DNA of 56,646 nt from Acidobacteriaceae bacterium (GTDB lineage: Bacteria > Acidobacteriota > Terriglobia > Terriglobales > Acidobacteriaceae), in assembly GCA_003168355.1 (NCBI GenBank), contig PMSQ01000093.1, positions 1 through 56,646 of the forward strand, read 5' to 3'. Shown piece by piece: positions 15,175 to 24,030 of this stretch. Positions within the stretch are counted from its first letter, which is position 1. Each line of letters starts with the position of its first letter. Position numbers and translations under genes: made by a program. The notes under the pieces are model-generated. The model ran no database searches. It was not told the origin of the DNA and saw nothing but the letters and a program-made list of their open reading frames with translations.

Positions 15175-17880
15175 TTACGGTACCAGCTCCTGTGTCAACA
15201 CGGCTCCGCCCATGGACGCAATCACTGCAGTTTCCTTGACAGCTTTGTGAGAATCCCGGGCCACCCAAAGCGTTTCCTTGTCAGCGCCGCCGTCGGCGGA
15301 AGAGATTTCTACTTTGTACGCTTCAAAAGTACCGGCAGGCACGCTGACGCTGTCGACGCCGGAAACCTTTAGCTGCATCAGCTTCACTTTCTGTTTTTGG
15401 ACGTCAAAGTTCCGGAACGTGGTGCTATACCCCTCGGCCAAGGGCAGGCACGAGATAGACTGTTTCGCGCCGGCAGCATCAGCGAACAGTGGTCCACCCA
15501 GGTCGACTGAGATGGGCCGGTCCTGTCCGTTCATGTTCATGTTGCCGGAAGCCTTATCGCCACTGAAGTTGAGGTCGACCGTTACCGGTCCCTGTTTCAG
15601 GGTGAGTTTGCGCGCGATCAACGTTCCTTTTTCAAGCATTGATACTTGGGTCACCGCTCCATTGGGTGTGTCCATCACGTCTGTGGCAGTCCAGGCGCCG
15701 GCGTCCTCTGCGATAGTAGTTGAGATGGTAAGCGCGATCTGCTGTCCGCCGGCCTCGATCTTGGCCTGATACTTGTACGTGCCGGGCTGCAGGTCCATAG
15801 CCAGCTTGGGGACGCTGACTGAACTCGCGTCCACTTTCTTGGCAAGTACTACAGTCGTGGGATCGACCGTGACCTCCTTCAACCGCGCCGTGACTTCCGG
15901 CGTTCCGCCTTCCTGGTAGCGACCACCCAAATACTTGGCGAAGAACTTCTCCGTGGCCATGACTGAGGCCATGTTGTTAACCGGACGCGCAAAGCCGTGG
16001 CCTTCATCGGGAATCAGGAGATATTCCACGGGGTAGCCGCGGTCGCGTAATGCGGCCACAATTTGCTCAGACTCGGCGTGGTTGACCCGGGGATCGTTGG
16101 CGCCTTGCGCGATCATCAGGGGTGTTTTGATTTTGCCGGCAGAGGTGAGTGGAGAGCGTTCCACCAGCAGCGCTTTGCCTTCCGGCGTCGTAGGATTGCC
16201 CATGCGCTGGTAGAACATGACGCGAATGGACTCCCAGTAGGGAGGGATCGACTCGAGCAACGTGATCAGATTGGACGGACCGAACAGGTCCACGGCCGCC
16301 GCGTAAAGATCCGGAGTGAACGTCACTCCAGCCAGCGTGGCATATCCTCCGTAGGAACCACCGAAGATGCCCACGCGCTTCGGATCGGCAATCCCCTGAT
16401 CGACCAGGTACTTCACGCCCCAGGTGACGTCATCCTGCATCTTCCGGCCCCATTCGTCGTTGCCGGCGTCAAGGAATTTCTTGCCATATCCGGTGGAACC
16501 GCGGAAATTCATGCTCAGCACGGCGTAACCGCGGTTGGCAAGGAACTGGGCAAATCCGTTGTAGCCCCAGACATCACGGGCCCACGGCCCGCCGTGCGGA
16601 AAGATGATGGCGGGTAGATTCTTGCCGGGAATGCCTTTGGGCAGGGTGAGATAAGCCGGGATCTCCAGTCCGTCCGATGACTTATAGCGGATCGACTGCA
16701 TTTCCGCGAGGGCCTCGCGTGGCAGCTTTTCCCGCACCTTGTACTGCAGCGTGAGATTGTGGGTCTTGCGGTCGAAGAGATAGGTCTCACCCGGCTCGGT
16801 GTCGGCAAAGGCGCTTACCAGCCAGACTTGTTCGTCCAGCGTGGACGAGGCGCGGCTGACTTCCTTGCCGGGAAACTTGCCCTCGAGCCATTTGAAATCG
16901 GTCTCAAAGCCTTTGTCCTTGAAATAGCGGCGCAGATGGTCGTCCTGGTACGAAGTAATCGCCAAGTCGTTCGTAGCCTCAGAGAAGACGGCTCCGCCGA
17001 AATCCACCTTCTTGAGCGGGTCGGATTCTACCATCTCGGTCTTTCCAGTTTCCGGATCGAACAGCACCAGGGCGCTCAGGTCCACATCGGCGCCCTTATT
17101 GGTGTCCATGTATGCCCGCTTGCCGTCCTTCTGGAAGCGGATGGTGTTGCAAGATTCAAAGACGTTGCAGGAATAGATCTTGGTGAACTTGTCGGAGTCG
17201 ACACGAAGGATTTCCGTGTCGCCGTTCTCCGCGGAGCGAGTGGCCAGGCGCAGATTGCCTTGAAGATCGAACTCCCAGCCGGTGATCCGCTCAGTGTTCT
17301 TGCGTACCAGTGTCTTCTCGCCGGTGGAGAGCTTCAACTTGTAGAGGTCATGCCAGGCCTTGTCGCGATCGTTCAGGCCGATGTAAATCGTGTCAGGATC
17401 GTTCTTGGGCACATCCACAAGCATCACGCGGATGCCTTTGAGGCCGGTCAGGTCACGCGAGGCGGGAGCGTCCGCGCCCGCCGCCGGCTTCGCCGCCGGG
17501 TCGACTGCGTAGACGTTAAAGTTTTCATCGCCGTCGTTGTCTTTCACGTAGAGAATGTATTTGCTGTCGCGGCTCCAGAAATAACCGGGGATCGGCCGCT
17601 TGGCTTCAGCAGTGAGCAACCGCGCCGCGCTGAAGGGTTCGTCCACGCTTTTGACATAGATGTTGCGCGTGTCCTTCCACGGTTTTTGAAAAGCCAAATA
17701 CTTTCCGTCCGGAGACAGCTGCGCAGCGGCGATCTCGGGATTTCCGAAGATCAGTTCGCGGTCAATCAGCGGCGGCAGACCGCCGGAGGAGGCTTTCGTG
17801 TCTTTAGTATTGGTATTTTGCGCTGCGAGCGATGAGACGGCGAGCGCCAGACATAAGAAACCCTTGAGTAGGTTTTTCAT
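15175..17880 (-). CDS. secreted S9 prolyl oligopeptidase-family peptidase with C-terminal extension
   Basis: A 901-residue secreted peptidase. The start at 17880 gives a signal peptide (MKNLLKGFLCLALAVSSLAAQ) and follows a GAAAGGA ribosome site; an earlier in-frame start adds 14 residues that look like leader. Residues about 30-400 form a beta-propeller (LSPDGKYLAFQKPW, YFWSRDSKYILYVKD). The catalytic domain has S509 in GGSYGG, D596 in GANDPRVNHAES and H628 in DEGHGF. About 240 further residues follow, with a DUF3108-like pattern (VSGVDSVSVPAGTFEAYKVEISSADGG...ETLWVARDSHKAVKE) not usual for the family. It is downstream of, and co-oriented with, the TonB receptor. Confidence 0.92.
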   Translation of the reverse strand: MKNLLKGFLCLALAVSSLAAQNTNTKDTKASSGGLPPLIDRELIFGNPEIAAAQLSPDGKYLAFQKPWKDTRNIYVKSVDEPFSAARLLTAEAKRPIPGYFWSRDSKYILYVKDNDGDENFNVYAVDPAAKPAAGADAPASRDLTGLKGIRVMLVDVPKNDPDTIYIGLNDRDKAWHDLYKLKLSTGEKTLVRKNTERITGWEFDLQGNLRLATRSAENGDTEILRVDSDKFTKIYSCNVFESCNTIRFQKDGKRAYMDTNKGADVDLSALVLFDPETGKTEMVESDPLKKVDFGGAVFSEATNDLAITSYQDDHLRRYFKDKGFETDFKWLEGKFPGKEVSRASSTLDEQVWLVSAFADTEPGETYLFDRKTHNLTLQYKVREKLPREALAEMQSIRYKSSDGLEIPAYLTLPKGIPGKNLPAIIFPHGGPWARDVWGYNGFAQFLANRGYAVLSMNFRGSTGYGKKFLDAGNDEWGRKMQDDVTWGVKYLVDQGIADPKRVGIFGGSYGGYATLAGVTFTPDLYAAAVDLFGPSNLITLLESIPPYWESIRVMFYQRMGNPTTPEGKALLVERSPLTSAGKIKTPLMIAQGANDPRVNHAESEQIVAALRDRGYPVEYLLIPDEGHGFARPVNNMASVMATEKFFAKYLGGRYQEGGTPEVTARLKEVTVDPTTVVLAKKVDASSVSVPKLAMDLQPGTYKYQAKIEAGGQQIALTISTTIAEDAGAWTATDVMDTPNGAVTQVSMLEKGTLIARKLTLKQGPVTVDLNFSGDKASGNMNMNGQDRPISVDLGGPLFADAAGAKQSISCLPLAEGYSTTFRNFDVQKQKVKLMQLKVSGVDSVSVPAGTFEAYKVEISSADGGADKETLWVARDSHKAVKETAVIASMGGAVLTQELVP

Positions 17881-18001
17881 AGTGACGATTCCTTTCCGCA
17901 TTGCTTTCCATGGCCCGACCAAATTTGCAAAGGGAACCTGATGCGCCGGATACTTCTGGCAGCAGACTTCTCGCCCCCTGCCTTAGATCAGAAGTTCAGC
18001 A

Positions 18002-21000
18002 TCAAAAGCTCAGCTTCAACGAGAACTCGAGGGCACGTGGAGAACCGAGCGCAAACACCCCAGACCCCAGGCCCAGCCGATTGCTGCTGGGTTGCTCGCC
18101 CGAAGTGCCATTGAGCGATCCTGAGGTCCCGCTTAGAGCGCCACTCAGCGGGTTCGCAGGTCCGTCAAAATTCGAGAAGTTCATCACATTGAAGAATGAA
18201 ACCCCAGGCTGTACCTGAAATCTCTCCTTGAACTTGTAGACCCAGTTTAAACTGACGTCGAAGGCGCGCAACCATTGCATGCTGGCTTCGTCGAAGGGAG
18301 CGGTAGGTATGATCTCCTGTACTCCGCCCAGGGACTGTAGTTGCGAGAGAGTGAACAAATTATTGGTAATCAGAGCCTGCCCGGCAGGGGTGACCTGACC
18401 CGCAGCAGTGTGGTTGTAGTTGCTAATCACATTGTTGAGATTGCTGGTGCTAACTCCATGTCCGAATGAGCCAACGTTGGTGCCCGGAAGCACATCTCCC
18501 GATGAGCCGTTCGAAGCAAAACTGCCATCCCCTGTGCCGTCGCCTGTGACATCGGTCACGAAGATGCCGCCCGCGTTTCCGGTCGGGCTAAGGGTGAGGG
18601 TGACCGGCAGTGGGCTGTAGAAGTGTCCGATCGCGCCCAGACGGAAGTGAAAGGGCAGGTCCATGGTGCCGCCGAAAGAAATCTGGTGTTTGCGGTCGAG
18701 CCCGTTCGGCCCCAGATAGCGCTGCGGGTTGTTGAAGTCCGTGGCGATAGTGATGAAATCATTGTCAGTCGCCGATGCGATATAACGTTCCAACTGATAC
18801 GACACTTGCAGATCAAAGTTCCGAATCCCAGGATAGGGATGTTCCAAGTGCTGTTTCAGTGATACTTGCACGGCTGTGTTCTTGGCGTAACCGATGGGGA
18901 ACAGCATCTGGTTGGCGCCGAGATTCTGGTTAATACCGGGGAAGGTAGCGTTGGGGCACGGAAACCCTCCGCAGAGTGAATAACCGGAATCGAGACCGTT
19001 CGAGGCAAAATCGGAGATTGTCGCACCACCCCCCGTGGGGTGAAGGCCCGGACATCTGGTTATCGCCGTCTGAATCGAGTCGACGCCATTGCCGCAAGCG
19101 GCATAGGTTGCGTTAATGGCCGCGAGTGCGTTTGTCAAATTGAAAAAGCGCGCATCGCCGACGTGGTTGGTATCAATTGCGATCAGCGTGTGGGTCTCAA
19201 TATTGCGCAGATAGTCGGCAGTAAGCACCATTCCCGGTCTTAACTCATGCTGCAGGCCGAGATTCATTTGCAGCGATCGCGGGCTCACGTAGTTCGGTGC
19301 CAACAGATCGGTGCCGGTCGCATCCAGACCGTCCGCCAATTGCGTGCCGATAAACGATGGGTTAAACGCCGGCCCCGCAGCGAGTGTGGAAGATTGATAC
19401 TGAGACTGGAGAGCGGAGATCTGACTGGCTACGCTTCCAATCGGCTGGCCACAAAACGTAGGCGTGACCGAGCCGCCGCTGGGCAAGGACAGCGCTTGAG
19501 CAAGGCCGTTAGAGCAAACCGTGGTATCCGCCAGAAACAAACCCTTCTGCAGCCGCGCTGGCCGGTCGAATTCGATGTTGTTCCAGATCGAGTTCTCATA
19601 GAAAAGGCCGATGCCGCCGCGCAGCACTGTTTTACCCTTGTTGGAAGGATCCCAGGCGATGCCCACTTGCGGCGCGAAGTTGAGGTTGGGTTGACGTACC
19701 CGATTGCCCAAGCTCGAATAGTACTGATTGTCGAACTGTTCCAGGGCAGGGATCGCGGCGAGGTCGCTATCAGTGCGGCCCGAATCCCGAACGTACCGCA
19801 AACCGTACGTAAGGGTGAAGTTTGGTCTGAGTTTCCAGGCGTCCCCGACGTAGAGAGAAATCCGGTTGTCCGGGCCGCTGCCTCCCGCGGGAAACCCAAA
19901 TGCTGGGATCTCGGAGTCGTACCCTTGTCCGTTGCCCAGGGACACGCTGCTTGCTGGATAGTTCAGCGGGTTGCTCGCGCCTCCGGGGAGGGTCAGGCAG
20001 ACCCCGGTGCAATCCGTTAGGGCCGCGCCAACCGCAGGCGCGAGTTTAAGAAAGCTGGCAAACCCTCCACCGAAAATGTGGTTAAACCCGCCGCCGTAGC
20101 GGAGAATGTGCGCGCCGAGTGCCCGGCTGCCGTCATACTTGATCTGGCGGTTGGATTGATAAGTCTGTTGCGGCGCCAGAAAACTTGGACCAGAACAGAA
20201 ATCATCGGCGCCAGCGGCAAGGCAATCCGGATCGCCGCCAATGGCCAACTCAATTCCTGGCAGTGGGTCGTAAATGCTGCTTCCCGCGGTTGCGTCCACA
20301 ATTCCATTGCGGAATTTCATGTATCCGACGCGAATGCTGTGCGTGTACGGGCCAGTGTTGAAGTCCAGGCCGATGGCATGGACGGGTGTGTGATTCACGT
20401 TGCCAAAGGGCTGGAAGCTATTGGGAATGATGGCAAGCACGCTGTGGTTTTGGTCGTAGGAGAAACGATAGAAAAACTTGTATTTGTCGTTGATCTGCCA
20501 GTCGATGCGTCCCACGCCTTCCACTTCGCGGAAGGGCGAGCTGTAGCTGCCGGTTATTCCGGCGAAGTTGCCGCTGGACAGAACCGGATTGAGCAGATCT
20601 TGTTTCGTCCGCTCGGCATCGAGAAAGAAAAACAGCTTGTCCTTGAGAATCGGTCCGCCAAAGTTGCCGCCGTATTGGTTGCGCTGGAAAGGATTGTCGC
20701 TGGCGCCGGGCAGGTTGGCATCCAGGGATTGATCCCGAAAAAAGTAGTAGCCCTCGCCATGATACTTGTTCGTGCCCGACTTGGTCGTCACGTTCACCGA
20801 GCCGGAAGAAGTGAGTTCGGTGGAAAGATCCAGCGAGGACTGCTGAATTTGAAATTCCTGGATGTCGCTCGCGGGCACGTTTTGCGTGGTGGTGCCCACC
20901 GTCTCGTCGCTGATATCCAACCCGTCCACTTCAATGCGGGCCGTACGCCCGAAGCGGCCGCCGAATGAAATGGAAGAGAAACCATTCTTGGTAGGATCGA

Positions 21001-21544
21001 AGTTCCCGCCGTCCTGGATCTGCACTCCCGGTTCCAATTGTGCCAGATCCAGAAAGTTGCGGCCGTTGATGGGCAGATTTTCGATCTGCTCCGTGGTCAG
21101 GACTCCTTGCACAGTCGCCTGCTGGGTGTTCACCGCAACCTGGGTACCCTGCACCTCGACCACTTGGGTGGTTAGCCCAACCTGCAACTTGATGTTCCCT
21201 GGCGCGGTCACACCCACTTGTACGGTTAGCGCAACCTCCGATGTCTTGAATCCTTCAGCTTCGACTCGCAACGTGTAATCGCCAGGAGTCAACGCACCCG
21301 AGGTATAGGCTCCCGCGGACGTAGTCCTGGCTGTAATCAGGCGACCCGTAGCTTTATTGCTAATTGATATCTTCGCGCCGCTCACTACCGCTCCGGAGGG
21401 ATCCGTGACCAGGCCCTGAATACTGCCGGTAGAAATGGTTGTCTGCGCCAGTAACGCCAAAGAAGAGAGGAGAACACTTAACAGAGAGACGGACGCAAGA
21501 CAATTCCATGGCTTTCCACGCAGGAAGCCGCTAACCGACAACAT
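18002..21544 (-). CDS. TonB-dependent outer-membrane receptor with carboxypeptidase-regulatory-like domain
   Basis: A 1180-residue Oar-like receptor of the kind much expanded in Acidobacteriota. A signal sequence is followed by a carboxypeptidase-regulatory-like domain (TGSIQGLVTDPSGAVVSGAKISISNKATG ... LTPGDYTLRVEAEGF), then a plug (about 140-250; VLTTEQIENLPINGRNFLDLAQLEPGV) and a beta-barrel ending in EFSLKLSF with a terminal aromatic, as expected for outer-membrane insertion. The start at 21544 follows AGGAAGG; an ATG seven codons earlier overlaps that ribosome site. It probably binds a large ligand such as a glycan or peptide; co-transcription with the peptidase downstream (122 bases) hints at peptides. 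Confidence 0.9.
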   Translation of the reverse strand: MLSVSGFLRGKPWNCLASVSLLSVLLSSLALLAQTTISTGSIQGLVTDPSGAVVSGAKISISNKATGRLITARTTSAGAYTSGALTPGDYTLRVEAEGFKTSEVALTVQVGVTAPGNIKLQVGLTTQVVEVQGTQVAVNTQQATVQGVLTTEQIENLPINGRNFLDLAQLEPGVQIQDGGNFDPTKNGFSSISFGGRFGRTARIEVDGLDISDETVGTTTQNVPASDIQEFQIQQSSLDLSTELTSSGSVNVTTKSGTNKYHGEGYYFFRDQSLDANLPGASDNPFQRNQYGGNFGGPILKDKLFFFLDAERTKQDLLNPVLSSGNFAGITGSYSSPFREVEGVGRIDWQINDKYKFFYRFSYDQNHSVLAIIPNSFQPFGNVNHTPVHAIGLDFNTGPYTHSIRVGYMKFRNGIVDATAGSSIYDPLPGIELAIGGDPDCLAAGADDFCSGPSFLAPQQTYQSNRQIKYDGSRALGAHILRYGGGFNHIFGGGFASFLKLAPAVGAALTDCTGVCLTLPGGASNPLNYPASSVSLGNGQGYDSEIPAFGFPAGGSGPDNRISLYVGDAWKLRPNFTLTYGLRYVRDSGRTDSDLAAIPALEQFDNQYYSSLGNRVRQPNLNFAPQVGIAWDPSNKGKTVLRGGIGLFYENSIWNNIEFDRPARLQKGLFLADTTVCSNGLAQALSLPSGGSVTPTFCGQPIGSVASQISALQSQYQSSTLAAGPAFNPSFIGTQLADGLDATGTDLLAPNYVSPRSLQMNLGLQHELRPGMVLTADYLRNIETHTLIAIDTNHVGDARFFNLTNALAAINATYAACGNGVDSIQTAITRCPGLHPTGGGATISDFASNGLDSGYSLCGGFPCPNATFPGINQNLGANQMLFPIGYAKNTAVQVSLKQHLEHPYPGIRNFDLQVSYQLERYIASATDNDFITIATDFNNPQRYLGPNGLDRKHQISFGGTMDLPFHFRLGAIGHFYSPLPVTLTLSPTGNAGGIFVTDVTGDGTGDGSFASNGSSGDVLPGTNVGSFGHGVSTSNLNNVISNYNHTAAGQVTPAGQALITNNLFTLSQLQSLGGVQEIIPTAPFDEASMQWLRAFDVSLNWVYKFKERFQVQPGVSFFNVMNFSNFDGPANPLSGALSGTSGSLNGTSGEQPSSNRLGLGSGVFALGSPRALEFSLKLSF

Positions 21545-21565
21545 CGAAGACCTTCCTTTCAACAT

Positions 21566-21881
21566 GTTGATCCCACCATGACCGCGATGAAGCGGAGATT
21601 TTGCTTTTGACTTGAGAAACGGAAAGAAAAAAATTGTACACCGTTTCGCGCTCCGACGGCCTGCGCGAACCAGGTTTCAGCTCGGCCACTCCCAGGATCG
21701 TTCGTAACACTAGGAACAGCCGGTAGTAGTGAGATACGGAAGGTTGCCGTCAGGTTGGCCGGAGGAAATACAAAGAAACGCCACGCAGCGAGCGCAGCAA
21801 ATCCTCGATGGCTATGCCCAGAAGAAAAACTCGGTGCAGATGGACGGTTCTGAACTGGACCGTCTGCAAATTTTGATGCCA
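21566..21881 (-). other. intergenic region between the TonB receptor and tRNA-Lys
   Basis: No gene is supported here. On the minus strand a TACAAT at 21633-21638 could be the -10 of the receptor gene, giving a leader of roughly 85 nt. An imperfect hairpin (GCAG...CTGC around an ACGGT/ACCGT stem, about 21836-21868) followed by GTTTTTCTT lies just after the tRNA 3' end and may terminate it. An open frame across this stretch includes translated tRNA sequence and is not a gene. Confidence 0.4.
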
Positions 21882-21957
21882 TGGTGAGCGCGGCAGGATT
21901 CGAACCTGCGACCCATGCCTTAAAAGGGCATTGCTCTACCAACTGAGCTACGCGCCC
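21882..21957 (-). tRNA. tRNA-Lys (anticodon TTT)
   Basis: On the minus strand: acceptor GGGCGCG with CGCGCTC (one G-T pair), D-arm GCTC/GAGC, anticodon loop CTTTTAA, T-arm GCAGG-TTCGAAT-CCTGC, and an encoded ACCA end. The anticodon TTT reads AAA and AAG. Confidence 0.96.
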
Positions 21958-22106
21958 ATCCTTAATCCAAATAGTTTACCATTGCTCCTGCGTCAGACTT
22001 CTCGCTCCATGATGAGAGAGGAAGGAAATCCACTGCAAGTCGACCCAGAGACAGGCCGCCAGCGAGGCCGGCGACGCAGCCGTAGCCGAGGCTCGGTGCG
22101 CATCGC

Positions 22107-23093
22107 ATGACGCAAACCGCAGGAGACGAGTACCTCATCGGTGTGGATATCGGCGGTACAAAAGTGGCCGCTGGTCTGGTGACCGCTGCCGGAGGCATCA
22201 CCCACCAAGCGCGAACGCCCATGGTGGCAAATGACGCAATCGCCGGTTTGGCCGCCGTGATCTCATCGATCGACTCGGTGCGGGCCGCAGCCAAGCTTGA
22301 GGCCGAGTTAGACATTCCGATTTCCGGCATCGGAATCTGCGCTCCCGGGCCGCTCGATCCCCGGACGGGCATTGTCATTAACCCTCCGAATCTTCCGGGC
22401 TGGCGCAATTTCCCGCTGGCAAGCGAGATCTCAAAGACCTATCGCCTGCCGGTTCGGGTCGACAACGACGGCAACGCCGCTGCTTTGGCTGAAGCTCTGT
22501 GGGGTGCCGGGCGTGACTATCGAAACGTCTTTTGCGCCACGATCGGCACCGGCATTGGAACCGGCATTGTGTTTGATCGCCACATTTATCATGGCCGCAC
22601 CGGCGCCGCGGCGGAGGGGGGACACATGACCATCGATTATCGCGGCCCACGCTGCGGATGCGGCAAGTTCGGTTGCATCGAGGTTCTGGCCTCTGGTCCC
22701 AGCATCGCCCGAAGAGCCTCCGAAAAAATTGCGGCGGGGCGCTCTTCTGCCATCATGGAGCAGGCTGGAGGCCGCCTCGACCGGATCACCGGTGAAATGG
22801 TGGGCCGGGCTTATGGTTCAGGTGACTTGCTTGCTAAAGAAGTCTTGCAGGAAACTGCCCTATTTCTGACCGTGTGGCTGGGAAATATCGTGGACTTGCT
22901 TGAACCTGACGTCATGATTATTGGTGGGGGCGTAGCCTGTATGCTGCAGCCATTCTTCGAAGAAATACGGAACGGCCTTCCCAGTTGGTGTGTCAATTCG
23001 CATTGCCAGGAAATCCCTTTGGTGACGGCCCACTATGGCGCCGATGCCGGCATTGCTGGAGGTGCCGCACTCTGCCGGTCACCTGTAACTTAA
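22107..23093 (+). CDS. ROK-family sugar kinase (glucokinase-like)
   Basis: A 328-residue ROK kinase. The phosphate loop DIGGTKVAAG begins at D14, the catalytic Asp is D121 in VDNDGNAAALAE, and the ROK zinc site is H173 plus C183, C185 and C190 (GGHMTIDYRGPRCGCGKFGCIE). No N-terminal helix-turn-helix, so it is an enzyme rather than a repressor. The E-G-G-H motif is typical of ROK hexokinases such as glucokinase and N-acetylmannosamine kinase; the exact sugar is not certain. It is convergent with the KdsC-like gene. Confidence 0.9.
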   Translation: MTQTAGDEYLIGVDIGGTKVAAGLVTAAGGITHQARTPMVANDAIAGLAAVISSIDSVRAAAKLEAELDIPISGIGICAPGPLDPRTGIVINPPNLPGWRNFPLASEISKTYRLPVRVDNDGNAAALAEALWGAGRDYRNVFCATIGTGIGTGIVFDRHIYHGRTGAAAEGGHMTIDYRGPRCGCGKFGCIEVLASGPSIARRASEKIAAGRSSAIMEQAGGRLDRITGEMVGRAYGSGDLLAKEVLQETALFLTVWLGNIVDLLEPDVMIIGGGVACMLQPFFEEIRNGLPSWCVNSHCQEIPLVTAHYGADAGIAGGAALCRSPVT

Positions 23094-23143
23094 GAAGGCA
23101 AGGCTCCCGCTCCGAAGGAACTTGATCCTATGTCCCGTTTCCC

Positions 23144-23165
23144 GATGCAGCTGAGAAGCTGCATC
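23144..23165. terminator. hairpin between convergent genes
   Basis: A perfect 9-bp stem (GATGCAGCT with AGCTGCATC) around a GAGA loop spans the junction of the ROK kinase and the KdsC-like gene and overlaps the latter's stop codon. No T tract follows on either strand, so termination is only a suggestion. Confidence 0.35.
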
Positions 23166-23742
23166 ACGCGCGTGCTTTGTCGATCATCGCTTCCCACATG
23201 CCTTTGGATTTGAGAACGAGTTCAACGGCTTCGCGGATTGCGCCGTGCCCGGCGAGGGCTTTCGTCGTGTAGTGCGCGGCCCGTTTTACTTCAGGGACCG
23301 CGTCGCCCACGGCAATGGCGAGGCCAGCACGGCGCATCAAGGGAATGTCCGGAAGGTCATCGCCGATGTAGGCAACAACAGAATCGGAGACGCCCGCTTT
23401 TTGCAGGATTTCTTCATAGGCCGGCATCTTCACTGGCCGCTTCATGTAGATAAATTCCATCCTCATTTCGTGGGCGCGGCGAAGGAGCGCGGCGCTTTCG
23501 CGACCGGTAATGCAGCCCGTACGCAGGCCGGCGGTCTGCGCGAGGGTTAGCCCCTGGCCGTCGTGCGCATCAAAAGTCTTGATTTCGAGGGCGGTGCCGT
23601 CGCTTTGCGAGAGCAAGGTGACGCTGCCGTCCGTCATCGTGCCGTCCACGTCCATGAGGAGCAGTTTGATTCGCGCGGCTCGTTTTTTGAGCGCGGGAGA
23701 GATTTTCGGAACACCGACCAAAGAAGCCTCCAGAAAAAACAC
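23164..23742 (-). CDS. kdsC: HAD-IIIA phosphatase, KdsC-like (KDO-8-phosphate phosphatase)
   Basis: A 192-residue HAD hydrolase that would remove phosphate from 3-deoxy-D-manno-octulosonate 8-phosphate in the lipopolysaccharide core pathway. Motif I is LLLMDVDGTMTDG with nucleophile D31 and D33, and motif IV is GDDLPDIPLM. The absence of a cap domain and the short length fit the KdsC class. The GTG start at 23742 is the longest; a TTG seven codons on (23721), five bases after GGAGG, may be the true start. CMP-KDO or sialic-acid-type phosphatases are alternatives. No other KDO gene is nearby. Confidence 0.83.
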   Translation of the reverse strand: MFFLEASLVGVPKISPALKKRAARIKLLLMDVDGTMTDGSVTLLSQSDGTALEIKTFDAHDGQGLTLAQTAGLRTGCITGRESAALLRRAHEMRMEFIYMKRPVKMPAYEEILQKAGVSDSVVAYIGDDLPDIPLMRRAGLAIAVGDAVPEVKRAAHYTTKALAGHGAIREAVELVLKSKGMWEAMIDKARA

Positions 23743-24030
23743 TGAAGAGTGAGTCTAAGTCAAAACCCGGTCCTGCGGCCATCTCTGCCCGTAATTTGCC
23801 GAAGTTCCATCTAAGCGCCGAATACACCAGAGACTGCGGGCCTTATTGCTTTGGCGAGCACTTTGCAGAGTGGCTGCAGGAAACAAAAACGCGTTTGGAA
23901 ATCGAGCAGCGCAAGACAGTTTGATGTTTGATGAGCTAAATCGACAGACGCGGATTGGTTCGCTTCTTCCGCTTCGAGCCCACGGACACCGAAGCCAGAG
24001 AGACAAGTCGGGAATGATTCCGCAAAGTAC

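Noticed and set aside
21559..21942. A 127-residue minus-strand frame containing GSNPAALT
   Set aside because: That peptide is the translation of the tRNA-Lys T-arm, so the frame is an artefact of the tRNA.
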